Part shown: one piece after another, positions 1 to 6,390 of the stretch
Numbering within the stretch: position 1 is the first letter of the stretch
Layout of the letters: each line of letters begins with the position of its first letter
From: Verrucomicrobiota bacterium
GTDB taxonomy: Bacteria; Verrucomicrobiota; Verrucomicrobiia; Chthoniobacterales; UBA10450
Direction of reading: 5' to 3'
Length of the DNA: 16,215 nucleotides
Assembly (NCBI GenBank): GCA_003219095.1
Contig: QHPM01000309.1
Span: 1 to 16,215 of the forward strand
Made by a program: the position numbers and the translations under genes
The notes under the pieces: model-generated
The model's database searches: none
Seen by the model: only the letters and a program-made list of their open reading frames with translations
What the model was told of the DNA's origin: nothing

Positions 1-140
1 CAAAGCATTTCGAGCGCTTCATGTGCCGCTGGCGATTCGCCTTGTGCCTCTAGGACCACGCTCCAGTGCGTGGTCGTAAACGCGACCGGGCCGTGATAAG
101 CATTTCCGGTCAGCGAACTGACCTCACCATTAGGGGGCAC
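1..140 (-). CDS. ECF-like RNA polymerase sigma factor, N-terminal fragment
   Basis: Reading the minus strand from a GTG at 138-140 gives 46 open codons that run off the left edge. They contain the segment FTTTHWSVVLEAQGESPAAH followed by EALEML. This opening (TTHWSVVL, then a region rich in S/P/A, then EALExLC) is the one I know from sigma-70 family proteins of the ECF type that are abundant in Verrucomicrobiota and Planctomycetota; it precedes sigma region 2. The role would be promoter recognition by RNA polymerase. The start is uncertain: an in-frame TTG lies at 150-152, and neither start has a clear ribosome-binding site. It follows rplL on the same strand with about 280 nt between, where rpoB would normally be. 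Only about a quarter of the protein or less is visible, so the family call rests on one motif. Confidence 0.7.
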   Translation of the reverse strand, partial: MPPNGEVSSLTGNAYHGPVAFTTTHWSVVLEAQGESPAAHEALEML

Positions 141-161
141 GTTGACATTCAACCAAAAAGT

Positions 162-218
162 CGCGGGAAGACAAGCCCGCGCCGTCAGACAAAACTGCCT
201 CTTCCCATCACGCGGGCT
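162..218. repeat. Nested inverted repeats upstream of the sigma factor
   Basis: Two complementary pairs are nested here: GGGAAG (165-170) with CTTCCC (201-206), and AGCCCGCG (174-181) with CGCGGGCT (211-218). A compact alternative hairpin CGCGGG..CCCGCG also forms within 162-181. The segment lies just upstream of the sigma-factor start on the minus strand, so it could be part of its leader or a palindromic repeat. Function unknown. Confidence 0.4.
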
Positions 219-318
219 GAGGACAAGTAATTACAACCACTGTCTTTAGTTGGGTCGAAGAATCAAAACAACCAAAACGCCTCTTCGCCACGAATGCGCT
301 TGCTGTACACGCGGAAAG

Positions 319-408
319 GTTAAAAAAGTTACAAACGTTACAATGTTAAATCGGAAACCGTCGCCCGGACCGTTCTCTCTACCGTTGTAACGATGTAACC
401 CTTTTAAC
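319..408 (-). terminator. Long inverted repeat after rplL, possible terminator
   Basis: The arms 319-343 and 385-408 are nearly complementary: on the minus strand GTTAAAAGGGTTACATCGTTACAA pairs with its counterpart, with a loop of about 41 nt. It starts about 15 nt after the rplL stop codon and the distal arm holds a run of six T on the minus strand, so a transcript from the rplJ-rplL genes could end here. The GTTAAAA..GTTACA motif occurs again after rmuC. Termination is inferred, not proven; it may simply be a dispersed repeat. Confidence 0.45.
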
Positions 409-422
409 TACGTAACGTCCGC

Positions 423-815
423 CTATTTGATCTCGACCTTCGCCCCAGCCGCTTCGATCTTCTTTTTCATCTCTTCGGCTTCGGCTTTGGTCACGCCTTC
501 CTTGACCGTTTTCGGCGCGCCTTCCACCAGCGCCTTGGCTTCGGCCAGGCCAAGACCCGGCACGGCGCTGCGCACTTCCTTGATCACGCCGATCTTGTTG
601 GTGCCCATTTCTTTCAAGATCACCTCGAAAGTCGTTTTTTCTTCGGCTGCTGGAGCTGCTACGCCACCGGCACCACCCGCCGCTGGCGCCGCCGCCATCG
701 CCACGGGAGCCGCTGCGCTTACGCCCCATTTCTCTTCGAGTTGTTTCACCAAACCAGCAATCTCGAGCACGGTTAGGCCGCTGAGTTGCTCCACAATTTT
801 ATCTGTATCTGCCAT
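423..815 (-). CDS. rplL: 50S ribosomal protein L7/L12
   Basis: This is the multicopy stalk protein of the large ribosomal subunit, which recruits and activates the translational GTPases. The 130-residue protein has the classic plan: an N-terminal dimerisation region (1-30, with [20 protein letters not shown]), an Ala/Gly/Pro hinge (about 33-58), and a C-terminal factor-binding domain with [20 protein letters not shown] and a lysine-rich end. Length is usual or slightly long because of the hinge. The start is ATG with a good ribosome-binding site (GAGGAAAACA just before it). It follows rplJ on the same strand after 144 nt that hold several hairpins, unusually wide and structured for this gene pair. 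rpoB does not follow. Confidence 0.98.
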   Translation of the reverse strand: MADTDKIVEQLSGLTVLEIAGLVKQLEEKWGVSAAAPVAMAAAPAAGGAGGVAAPAAEEKTTFEVILKEMGTNKIGVIKEVRSAVPGLGLAEAKALVEGAPKTVKEGVTKAEAEEMKKKIEAAGAKVEIK

Positions 816-836
816 TTGTTTTCCTCGGTTCGCCGC

Positions 837-878
837 TTCCGAAAGCCTTCGGAAAATTAAAGCCGATAGCCATCGGCT
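837..878 (-). promoter_or_regulatory. Twin hairpins with identical loops before rplL
   Basis: Two perfect 7-bp stems stand in tandem in the rplJ-rplL gap. On the plus strand they read TTCCGAAagccTTCGGAA (837-854) and AGCCGATagccATCGGCT (861-878). Both have the same four-base loop, GGCT on the transcribed strand, with different stem sequences. They end about 22 nt before the rplL start. They could affect translation or processing of the L12 message, which must be made in several-fold excess over L10, or they could be repeats. The structure is seen; the role is inferred. Confidence 0.45.
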
Positions 879-903
879 CGGACAATTTTCGTTTCTTTTT
901 TTC

Positions 904-955
904 TGCAGCCACGGCTCTACGAGCCGCGCACGCGTCTCACAGAGACGCGACTACA
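904..955. repeat. Twin-hairpin repeat between rplJ and rplL
   Basis: The element starts TGCAGCC and ends GACTACA, and holds two stem-loops: CGGCTCtacGAGCCG (912-926) and CGCGTCT..AGACGCG (931-949). Its plan, two GC-rich hairpins with short loops inside TGTAG/CTACA-like ends, is the same as that of the element at 7647-7695. It resembles REP/BIME-type elements. It abuts the rplJ stop codon. Confidence 0.6.
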
Positions 956-959
956 ATTC

Positions 960-1493
960 TTATGCGCTAGCCTCCGTTGGTTTTCCTTCCTTCTGCGCTT
1001 TCGCGTTCAATAACCTCGCCAACGACGCGCCCGGTTCGTTCAACAACCGCACCAGCTTCGTCGCCGGCGACATCAACAACCCAAGCAATTGCGCCAGCAA
1101 AACTTCGCGCGGCGGTAAATCCGCCAGTGCCTCAATCTCCTGCGCCGATAAAACCGATTTGTCGATCACTCCGATCTTCAGCGCCGCAATCTTAAATTCG
1201 GCCGCGAACGCTTTCAGAATTTTCGCTACCGGCGCCACATCTCTTTCGCCCATCACAATCGCGGTCTGACCACTGAGTTTGTCAGTGACATCAGGCAAAC
1301 CGGAATCGCTCATCGCCCGTTTCAAGAAACTGTTTTTCACCACCCGCACTTCCGCGCCAGCAGGCGCGAGCCGGTTCCGCAGATCGCCGAATTGATCGAC
1401 CTTCATCCGCTGATAATCGGTCACGAGTACGAATGGCGACCGGGTCAATCTCGCGGCGAGATCAGAAACGATATTGGCCTTCTCAGGTCTCAT
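960..1493 (-). CDS. rplJ: 50S ribosomal protein L10
   Basis: L10 forms the base of the ribosomal stalk: its N-terminal domain binds 23S rRNA and its C-terminal helix carries the L7/L12 dimers. The 177-residue product matches the family along its length: an N-terminal RPEKANIVSDLAARL, the FVLVTDYQRMKV strand, the VVKNSFLKRA segment, an LPPREVLLAQLLGLLMSP stretch, and a C-terminal helix (LVRLLNEPGASLARLLNA) for L12 binding. The ATG at 1491-1493 has no visible Shine-Dalgarno in the AT-rich 39-nt gap after rplA. Unlike rplA next to it, the protein is intact and of normal length. Confidence 0.97.
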   Translation of the reverse strand: MRPEKANIVSDLAARLTRSPFVLVTDYQRMKVDQFGDLRNRLAPAGAEVRVVKNSFLKRAMSDSGLPDVTDKLSGQTAIVMGERDVAPVAKILKAFAAEFKIAALKIGVIDKSVLSAQEIEALADLPPREVLLAQLLGLLMSPATKLVRLLNEPGASLARLLNAKAQKEGKPTEASA

Positions 1494-1532
1494 TAGAATT
1501 GTTAAATAGTTAAATTATTGAATCGCAATAAG

Positions 1533-2174
1533 TTATACGATGAGATACGGCGACGGATCAATATGCACGCCGGGCGACATCGTTGCACTTAACGTCATCG
1601 CTTCAAGATAACGTCCCTTGGCTGTTGCCGGGCGCGCCCGCACCACCGCGTCGATCACGGCATTGCCATTTTCAACCAGCGCGCTTTCGGCAAAAGAAAA
1701 TTTTCCCACCGGGACGGCGACGTTCCCATTCTTATCAAGCTTGAATTCAACGCGGCCTGCCTTCACTTCCTGCACCGCTTTCGCGGTATCATCGGTCACC
1801 GTTCCAGCCATCGCCGCCGGCGTCGCCACCGCCACGTCAAAATCCTGAAAACCTTCCTGCACCTTTTGAATCAAATCCTTAAAGCCGACAAATTCCGCGC
1901 CCGCCTCTTTCGCATCGTTCGCCGCTTTCCCTTCGGCGAAAACCAGCACCCGCACTTTCTTCCCGCTGCCGTGCGGAAGCGGACACGTCCCGCGGACCAT
2001 TTGATCGGATTGCTTGGGATCAACTCCGAGCCGGAACGAAACCGTCACGGTTTGGTCGAACTTGGTCGGTTGAAATTTTTTCAACGTCGCCACCGCATCA
2101 TTCAAGCTGTAGGCCTTCTTTCGGTCCACCTGCTCGGCGGAAGCGCGATAACGTTTGCTACGATTTTGTTGCAT
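1533..2174 (-). CDS. rplA: 50S ribosomal protein L1 lacking the L1 signature segment
   Basis: L1 binds 23S rRNA at the mobile L1 stalk, helps move deacylated tRNA out of the E site, and often represses its own operon. The 213-residue product aligns to L1 from the N-terminal RSKRYRASAEQVDRKKAY through the VRGTCPLPHGSGK loop and the KAGRVEFKLDKNGN segment to the C-terminal TLSATMSPGVHID. However, residues ATPAAM (118-122) run directly into AGTVT (123 on). In other L1 proteins about 20 residues stand between, holding the invariant GKLGR-LGPRG-MPNPK signature. The loss is clean and in frame (junction at 1808/1809) and explains the short length (usually about 228-235). Start ATG fits the family, though no close ribosome-binding site is seen. 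The protein may work poorly, be a spare copy, or the gap may be an assembly error. Confidence 0.93.
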   Translation of the reverse strand: MQQNRSKRYRASAEQVDRKKAYSLNDAVATLKKFQPTKFDQTVTVSFRLGVDPKQSDQMVRGTCPLPHGSGKKVRVLVFAEGKAANDAKEAGAEFVGFKDLIQKVQEGFQDFDVAVATPAAMAGTVTDDTAKAVQEVKAGRVEFKLDKNGNVAVPVGKFSFAESALVENGNAVIDAVVRARPATAKGRYLEAMTLSATMSPGVHIDPSPYLIV

Positions 2175-2245
2175 GATCTTGTGCAGTCCAAACGAGCCGA
2201 AACTCTCCTGCTATCTTTGCCGCGCGTTTCTGCGGCAGGGCGAGC

Positions 2246-2273
2246 AAGCTAGCGCCTTTCCACATCTTGTCAA
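2246..2273 (-). promoter_or_regulatory. Probable sigma-70-type promoter for rplA-rplJ-rplL
   Basis: On the minus strand there is a perfect TTGACA (-35; plus positions 2268-2273), a 16-nt spacer, and TAGCTT (-10-like; plus positions 2246-2251). It is about 70 nt ahead of the rplA start, correctly oriented, and downstream of the palindromic element that separates rplA from the amidohydrolase. It suggests that rplA heads this transcription unit. The leader includes a small stem TGCCGC..GCGGCA. Prediction by eye only. Confidence 0.45.
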
Positions 2274-2295
2274 AATGACCGGCGTCCCTCGCGCC

Positions 2296-2406
2296 GTCAC
2301 CCCGAGCCCCGGCGAGGGATCTCACCCAAGATCACGGGTCACACGAATGCTCGCGAGGTTCCTCGCTCCGAGCCGGACTGGCGTTGTCTGCGCGGCTCGG
2401 AATGAC
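2296..2406. repeat. GTCATCC-type palindromic element between rplA and amidohydrolase
   Basis: The ends GTCACCCCGAGCC (2296-2308) and GGCTCGGAATGAC (2394-2406) are inverted copies with one mismatch. Inside are the GCGAGGGATCT and GCGAGGTTCCTCGC segments typical of this family in the window (compare 15392-15477). It also carries TCCGAGCCGGACTGGCGTT (2367-2385), which recurs inside the two 129-nt elements at 7825 and 15798. It may be a composite copy. Confidence 0.7.
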
Positions 2407-2422
2407 CTGTAATTGGGAGCGC

Positions 2423-3714
2423 CTAGAAATCCGCGCCTACCTCATCCAACATGCTCTGTTTCGCAGTTTTCACCGCCGAAGTTGCTGGACCGTTCCGAAT
2501 AATTTTCCCTTCCTTCATAACAAAGGAAACGCGCTCCGTCGCAGTGATGTCTTGTGTCGGATCACCCGGCATCGCGATGACATCGGCCAGCTTTCCTTTC
2601 TCGAGCGTGCCGAGTATTTAAATTCCTTGGCGTTCTGTCCGTGCGGAAAAACCGCCGCGTCGGTTCCGAAGGAAATCTTCACGCCGATTTTGAGCGCGTT
2701 CCGAAACATTTCCGAGCGCGCGTTGTAAGCAGCCAGCGCTTTCGCCTGCAATGCCGGTGGATAACTATCGAGTTTGCCCCTAATAAATTCCGCCGCCATC
2801 AAAGTTGGCGTCAGGAATGTTCCCTTGTTTTTCATCAACGTCAGCGTTTCAGGTTTGAAAAACGATCCGTGTTCAATGGAATCCGCTCCCGCCTCGATCG
2901 CTTCGCGTCCCGCCTGATCACCGTGGCAATGCACCGCCACCTTTTTTCGTAACCGATGTGCTTCATCCACCAGCGCTGCCATTTCGGCCGCCGTCAATTG
3001 CGGGGTGTCCACCTCATCCGTCAATGAAAGCACACCGCCCGAGACTGCGGCCTTGATTACGTCCGCGCCATTTCTCACCTCAAAACGAACGGCTTTGCGC
3101 ACGGCATCGGCCCCATCGGCGATTCCATCCGCTATATCCGGTTCCGGCCCGAAGAGTCCGTCGCGAAATCCGGCAGCTTCGTCGAAATGGCCGCCGGTCG
3201 CGCCGATGCCATAGGTGGCGACGAACATGCGCGGTCCGACAACAATTCCTTTCGCAATCGCGTCGCGCAGCGAAACATCAATGCAGTCGTGCGAGCGAAA
3301 AGTACGTGCACCGACGTCGCGCACGGTGGTAAATCCGGCTTCGACAGTCGCACGCGCCGCCGGAATCACACTGTAGGCCTTGGCCGATGTCGAGATTTGT
3401 AATTCTCGCAAACGCGCCGCCTGGTAGTTCGTATAATCCAGCGTGATATGCGTATGCGCATCCATGAATCCAGGAGATAGTGTCGCGTCGCCGAGATCAA
3501 TCACTTGCGCATCCGGCGGAATCACGACGTTTGCACCGGCATCAACGATTTTGTCGGCCTGCACAACCACGACCCCGTTCTGAATTAGTCCACGCGATTT
3601 TCCATCGAACAGTCGCGCCGCCTTTAGCGCGATGATTTGATCCGCAGCCCTCGTCGAAGACGCCGAAATTACCAAGACGATCGCGCCAAGAGAGAAGAAA
3701 TGCTTAAAATTCAT
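2423..3714 (-). pseudogene. Secreted amidohydrolase broken by an internal deletion and frameshift
   Basis: From ATG at 3712-3714 the protein begins with a signal peptide (residues 1-23, MNFKHFFSLGAIVLVISASS then TRA). It continues as a metal-dependent amidohydrolase (imidazolonepropionase/prolidase-like clan) with all metal-site motifs: HTH (87-89), the Lys region DVIKAAVSGG (K221), HCHGD (H264), EHGSF (H282) and GTDAAV (D352). After NAKEFKY (367) the family sequence stops at about 2612 and the frame runs to a nonsense tail ending at 2515. The expected C-terminus, [18 protein letters not shown] and onwards to VGADF, is present in a different frame from 2611 to the stop at 2423. About 30 codons between the two parts are missing. 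Either a true pseudogene or an assembly gap; a catalytically competent truncated protein cannot be excluded. A GTG further upstream (3742-3744) is a less likely start. Confidence 0.8.
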
Positions 3715-3796
3715 GCTCGCGCTTACCAGATTGCCGCTTCGCACTCAAGCGTCCACGCGAATTACACCGTGATGGCGCACGAGATTTTCTCCGTCT

Positions 3797-3904
3797 GGGG
3801 GCGCAGGCTGCTAGCCTGCAAGTCTCGGCAGCCTGCCGAGACTCATTGGACGACGCACTCGGTGCGTGCTGCCGGCAACTGCGGGCTGGCAGCCTGCGCT
3901 CCCC
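3797..3904. repeat. Four-hairpin palindromic element in the amidohydrolase/osmC gap
   Basis: The 319-nt gap between the divergent amidohydrolase and OsmC genes is mostly repeat. This 108-nt element has inverted ends (GGGGGCGCAGGCTG against CAGCCTGCGCTCCCC). It contains successive stem-loops: GCAGGCTgctAGCCTGC (3803-3819), AGTCTCGGCA..TGCCGAGACT (3821-3843, a perfect 10-bp stem), CGCACtcgGTGCG near 3854-3866, and a GC-rich stem at the right end. Non-coding; REP/BIME-like. The rest of the gap holds the element at 3939-4004 and no recognisable gene. Confidence 0.7.
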
Positions 3905-3938
3905 GGAATTCACTCCACGCGTTTCCGGTTTTAACAAA

Positions 3939-4004
3939 TGACGCTCTTAAGAATCACGAACGCCTCAGTACGTCATACGTGATTCTTCGCTGCGTTCGGA
4001 TGAC
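3939..4004. repeat. Degenerate GTCATCC-type palindromic element upstream of osmC-like gene
   Basis: A perfect 10-bp inverted pair AAGAATCACG (3949-3958) and CGTGATTCTT (3978-3987) is followed by TCGCTGCGTTCGGATGACA, the right-hand end of the GTCATCC family. The left end (TGACGCTC) is worn. It ends about 30 nt before the OsmC start, so it lies in or near that gene's promoter or leader. Confidence 0.6.
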
Positions 4005-4033
4005 AAATGAGCTGCCACGTCGCATAATTCATC

Positions 4034-4444
4034 ATGGTCAAAGTCTCCATTGATTATACTGGCAACCTTCATTGCGATGCCACCCACGGCCCGTCGCAAT
4101 CCAAGCTCGGGACTGACGCTCCCGCAGACAACAAAGGCAAGGGAGAAGCATTCTCACCCACCGACCTGGTCGCGACTGCGCTCGGCACCTGCATCAGTAC
4201 TACGATGGGAATAAGGGCGGAAGAACTCGGTGTCGATCTTCGCGGAATGACAGTCTCAGTGCAGAAAGAAATGTCGAAAGACGCGCCGCGTCGGATCGTC
4301 GCCCTGCCATCGGAAGTTCACATTCCCTTGCCGCCGGATTCGCCGCACCGCGCCGTCTTGGAACAAACGGCGCTGAACTGTCCGGTGCACAAGAGTCTGC
4401 CGCCGGAAATCAATCGCCCGACGAAATTTTTTTGGGAAGGCTGA
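4034..4444 (+). CDS. OsmC/Ohr family protein
   Basis: A 136-residue protein of the OsmC/Ohr superfamily, small cytoplasmic proteins that usually reduce organic hydroperoxides through a reactive cysteine pair. The two family cysteines are present: C53 in LGTCISTTMG and C116 in ALNCPVHKSL, along with the SPTDLVATAL lead-in to the central helix. Length is normal. It resembles the YhfA-like/general OsmC branch rather than a clear Ohr, so the substrate is not certain. ATG is chosen because the family homology begins right there (VSIDYTGNLHC); no good ribosome-binding site is seen. The GNAT gene follows on the same strand after 140 nt containing a twin-hairpin repeat. Confidence 0.88.
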   Translation: MVKVSIDYTGNLHCDATHGPSQSKLGTDAPADNKGKGEAFSPTDLVATALGTCISTTMGIRAEELGVDLRGMTVSVQKEMSKDAPRRIVALPSEVHIPLPPDSPHRAVLEQTALNCPVHKSLPPEINRPTKFFWEG

Positions 4445-4472
4445 GATTCAAAGAGCGGAGATCCAAAAAACC

Positions 4473-4535
4473 AAGGAGCGGCGGCTCCCTAGCCGCCGAT
4501 TTTAGTAGTCGGCGATCTGGAGATCGCCGCTTCTT
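4473..4535. repeat. Twin-hairpin AAGRAGCGGCG element
   Basis: The inverted ends AAGGAGCGGCG and CGCCGCTTCTT (one mismatch) enclose two stem-loops: CGGCGGCTccctAGCCGCCG (4479-4498) and GGCGATCTggAGATCGCC (4511-4528). It lies between the OsmC stop and the GNAT start. An open frame through it upstream of the GNAT start is accidental. It has the same two-hairpin plan as 904-955 and 7647-7695, with different ends. Confidence 0.65.
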
Positions 4536-4584
4536 GATTCTGTCGCGCTGCCGAAAGATTCGCTTGAATAATTGGAGCGACTCT

Positions 4585-5070
4585 GTGAGTCCCATAAAAA
4601 TTCGGAAAGCAACGGAAGCGGACATTCCGCAATTACTGCCATTAATGCGCGAGCTGGCAGAATTCGAAAAATACGCTGATGCATTCGCTGTCACCGAAAA
4701 GATTTTGCGGGAACGGGGGTTTCGTCGATCCCCGCCGGATTTCTATTGTCTGGTTGCGGAAGAAAACGCCGCGCTGGTCGGGATTGTCGTTTACTATTTC
4801 GTCGCATTTACCTATCGCGCGAAGCCGAATTTGATCATCAAAGAGCTATACGTGGCGGAACCATATCGCAGCAAGGGCGTCGGCAATCTGCTTATGAAAG
4901 CTATCGCGCAAGAGGCCGAATGCGCCGGTTGCGGCATCATTAAATGGTGGGTCGCAAAATGGAACACACGCGGCATCGAGTTTTATCAGCGGCTCGGTGC
5001 GAAGATCGATCCCGATTGGCACGAATTCCAAATGTCCGAGGAAGCGTTTCGAAAATTGGCCGAGTCGTAG
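4585..5070 (+). CDS. GNAT acetyltransferase, spermidine/spermine N1-acetyltransferase-like
   Basis: A 161-residue GNAT enzyme, transferring acetyl from acetyl-CoA to an amine. The acetyl-CoA binding loop is RSKGVG (95-100) after IIKELYVAEPY. The order of motifs IRKATEADIPQLLPLMRELA, FYCLVAEENAALVGIVVYYF, LYVAEPYRSKGVG and VAKWNTRGIEFYQRLGA follows the SSAT (polyamine N-acetyltransferase) branch closely, so a polyamine or thialysine-like substrate is a fair guess. Start GTG (4585-4587) is chosen for its GGAG seven bases upstream and because homology begins at once; a longer frame back to 4432 only translates the repeat and the end of the OsmC gene. It converges with a deoxyhypusine-synthase-family gene, also polyamine-linked, 85 nt away. 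Confidence 0.87.
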   Translation: MSPIKIRKATEADIPQLLPLMRELAEFEKYADAFAVTEKILRERGFRRSPPDFYCLVAEENAALVGIVVYYFVAFTYRAKPNLIIKELYVAEPYRSKGVGNLLMKAIAQEAECAGCGIIKWWVAKWNTRGIEFYQRLGAKIDPDWHEFQMSEEAFRKLAES

Positions 5071-5072
5071 TG

Positions 5073-5151
5073 GTCAACCCGAGCGCTGGCAAGGATCCAA
5101 TGAAGCTACAAGATTTCGCCGCGGGATCCCTCGACTCTCGCTCGGGGTGAC
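5073..5151. repeat. GTCATCC-type palindromic element filling the GNAT/DHS convergent gap
   Basis: The ends GTCAACCCGAGCG (5073-5085) and CGCTCGGGGTGAC (5139-5151) are inverted with one mismatch, with GGATCC-containing segments inside. The element occupies almost all of the 85 nt between two convergent stop codons (5070 and 5156), where it could serve as a terminator for both. Confidence 0.65.
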
Positions 5152-5155
5152 GCTG

Positions 5156-6235
5156 CTAAGAACGCGCTTCGGCCAGTTCGCGCTTTTCGCTGGACGCCGG
5201 TTTCTTCACCGGCTCTTCGAGCAGCTTAGAGTAATTGCGAGCTTGGCGATTCTTCCATGACCCCTTGTGCCAGGCATAGCCGGCAATCAGCGGCAGCGCG
5301 ATCGTCGCCTCGGCATACACCATTTGCTCGGCTCCTTGATCAACCTTGCCCCACGAATTTGCCTCTTTCAGCGTCGAACCACTGAGCGCGCCATCGCGCA
5401 CATCCGCGACTGTGATTTGCACGGCGTATTTGTGCATCCCGACATCGAAACCGAGATAATCGCCCGCCACCACCGTGTCCTGCGCAAAATTCTTCGGGAC
5501 GCCGCCGCCGATCATGAACAAGCCGCTTTGTTTCGACGCGATTTTAATTTTTGTTAACTCAAGAAAATCCTTAGCCGAATCAATGCTGAGATGCTTGTCC
5601 GGATTTTCGTATTGATGATGAATCAAGCCAAAGCCCGCGCTGCAATCGCTGAAGGCCGGGCAAAAGATCGGCACCTCTTGCTCGAAGGCAGCCAGCACAA
5701 CCGATTCGCGGTTTTTCCCATTTCTCGTTAGATAACGTCCCATCTCGCGAATGAACTCGCGCGAAGAATAGGGCCGGGGCTCGAGCGAGTCGGCAATCTC
5801 GCCGCAGGTGGCATCACAAACCCGCAATTGATCTTCGTCAATGTAGGTGTCGTAAATGCGATCAATCGCGAGACGACGCAGAACGTCGTCATTCATGAAA
5901 ATGTCGCCCTTGTAATGCTTGAAACCCAGCGCCTCGAAAAAATCCTGGTCGACAATGATGGCCCCGGTGGAAACGATTGCGTCCACCATGTTATTGCGCA
6001 CCAAATCGACAATGACGTTTTTTAATCCGGCGGAAATGAGTGAGCCCGCCAGGCACAAAATGATGGCGCAATCTTCTTCGCGCAGCATCGCGTCATAAAT
6101 GTCCGCCGCCCGCGCCAGATCGCGTGCGGAAAAGGCCATCTTCGACATCGCCTCCACCAACGGCACGACGTTGTGTTTTTTGATGTCGATGTGTTCGACC
6201 ACATCGACCAGCAGGTCAGATTTTTTCGGATTCAT
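5156..6235 (-). CDS. Deoxyhypusine synthase family protein (DHS / homospermidine synthase-like)
   Basis: A 359-residue NAD-dependent enzyme of the deoxyhypusine synthase family, which transfers the aminobutyl group of spermidine. In bacteria, which have no eIF5A, members are usually thought to make homospermidine or another polyamine product. Visible motifs: LAGSLISAGLK (62-72), FCPAFSDCSAGFG (191-203), MIGGGVPKNF (241-250), FDVGMHKYAVQI (263-274), and the active-site EANSWGKVDQ with the catalytic Lys at 297, then the VYAEATIALPLIAGY strand. The length is usual. ATG at 6233-6235 is preferred; the in-frame extension upstream to 6292 only translates a palindromic repeat. A possible partner is the SSAT-like gene it converges with. 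Confidence 0.92.
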   Translation of the reverse strand: MNPKKSDLLVDVVEHIDIKKHNVVPLVEAMSKMAFSARDLARAADIYDAMLREEDCAIILCLAGSLISAGLKNVIVDLVRNNMVDAIVSTGAIIVDQDFFEALGFKHYKGDIFMNDDVLRRLAIDRIYDTYIDEDQLRVCDATCGEIADSLEPRPYSSREFIREMGRYLTRNGKNRESVVLAAFEQEVPIFCPAFSDCSAGFGLIHHQYENPDKHLSIDSAKDFLELTKIKIASKQSGLFMIGGGVPKNFAQDTVVAGDYLGFDVGMHKYAVQITVADVRDGALSGSTLKEANSWGKVDQGAEQMVYAEATIALPLIAGYAWHKGSWKNRQARNYSKLLEEPVKKPASSEKRELAEARS

Positions 6236-6247
6236 ATTCTTTGCTTC

Positions 6248-6364
6248 GTCATCCCGAGCCTCGAACGCGTTCGAGGCGATGGACTTCACCAATGGAATCT
6301 GCGTTACTCAACTTCTCGTAATGTTCAACGAGCTTTTAAGGTTCTTCGCTGCGCTCAGGATGAC
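6248..6364. repeat. GTCATCC-type palindromic element between hldD and the DHS-family gene
   Basis: The ends GTCATCCCGAGC (6248-6259) and GCTCAGGATGAC (6353-6364) are inverted with one mismatch. An 18-nt perfect palindrome CCTCGAACGCGTTCGAGG (6259-6276) lies near the left end. It occupies most of the gap between hldD and the following same-strand gene and overlaps the false N-terminal extension of the latter. Confidence 0.7.
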
Positions 6365-6390
6365 CCGCATTTGGGCTGAACTCTCGCGCG

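Noticed and set aside
861..955. tRNA-like hairpin cluster between rplJ and rplL
   Set aside because: There is no cloverleaf with T-loop GTTCGA-type sequence or acceptor stem; the stems are separate simple hairpins.
427..1269. A 280-codon open frame on the plus strand opposite rplL and rplJ
   Set aside because: It is antisense to two clearly conserved ribosomal protein genes, has low-complexity Ala/Ser/Pro composition, and shows no domain.
3797..3904. CRISPR array
   Set aside because: The repeated hairpins are not direct repeats with regular unique spacers, and no cas gene is present in the window.
4432..4584. N-terminal extension of the GNAT open frame by 51 codons
   Set aside because: It overlaps the end of the OsmC gene and translates a twin-hairpin repeat; the GTG at 4585 has a GGAG site and the family homology starts there.
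6236..6292. Extra 19 codons at the start of the deoxyhypusine-synthase-family gene
   Set aside because: This stretch is translated from a GTCATCC-type palindrome and shows no family similarity; the next ATG fits the family start.
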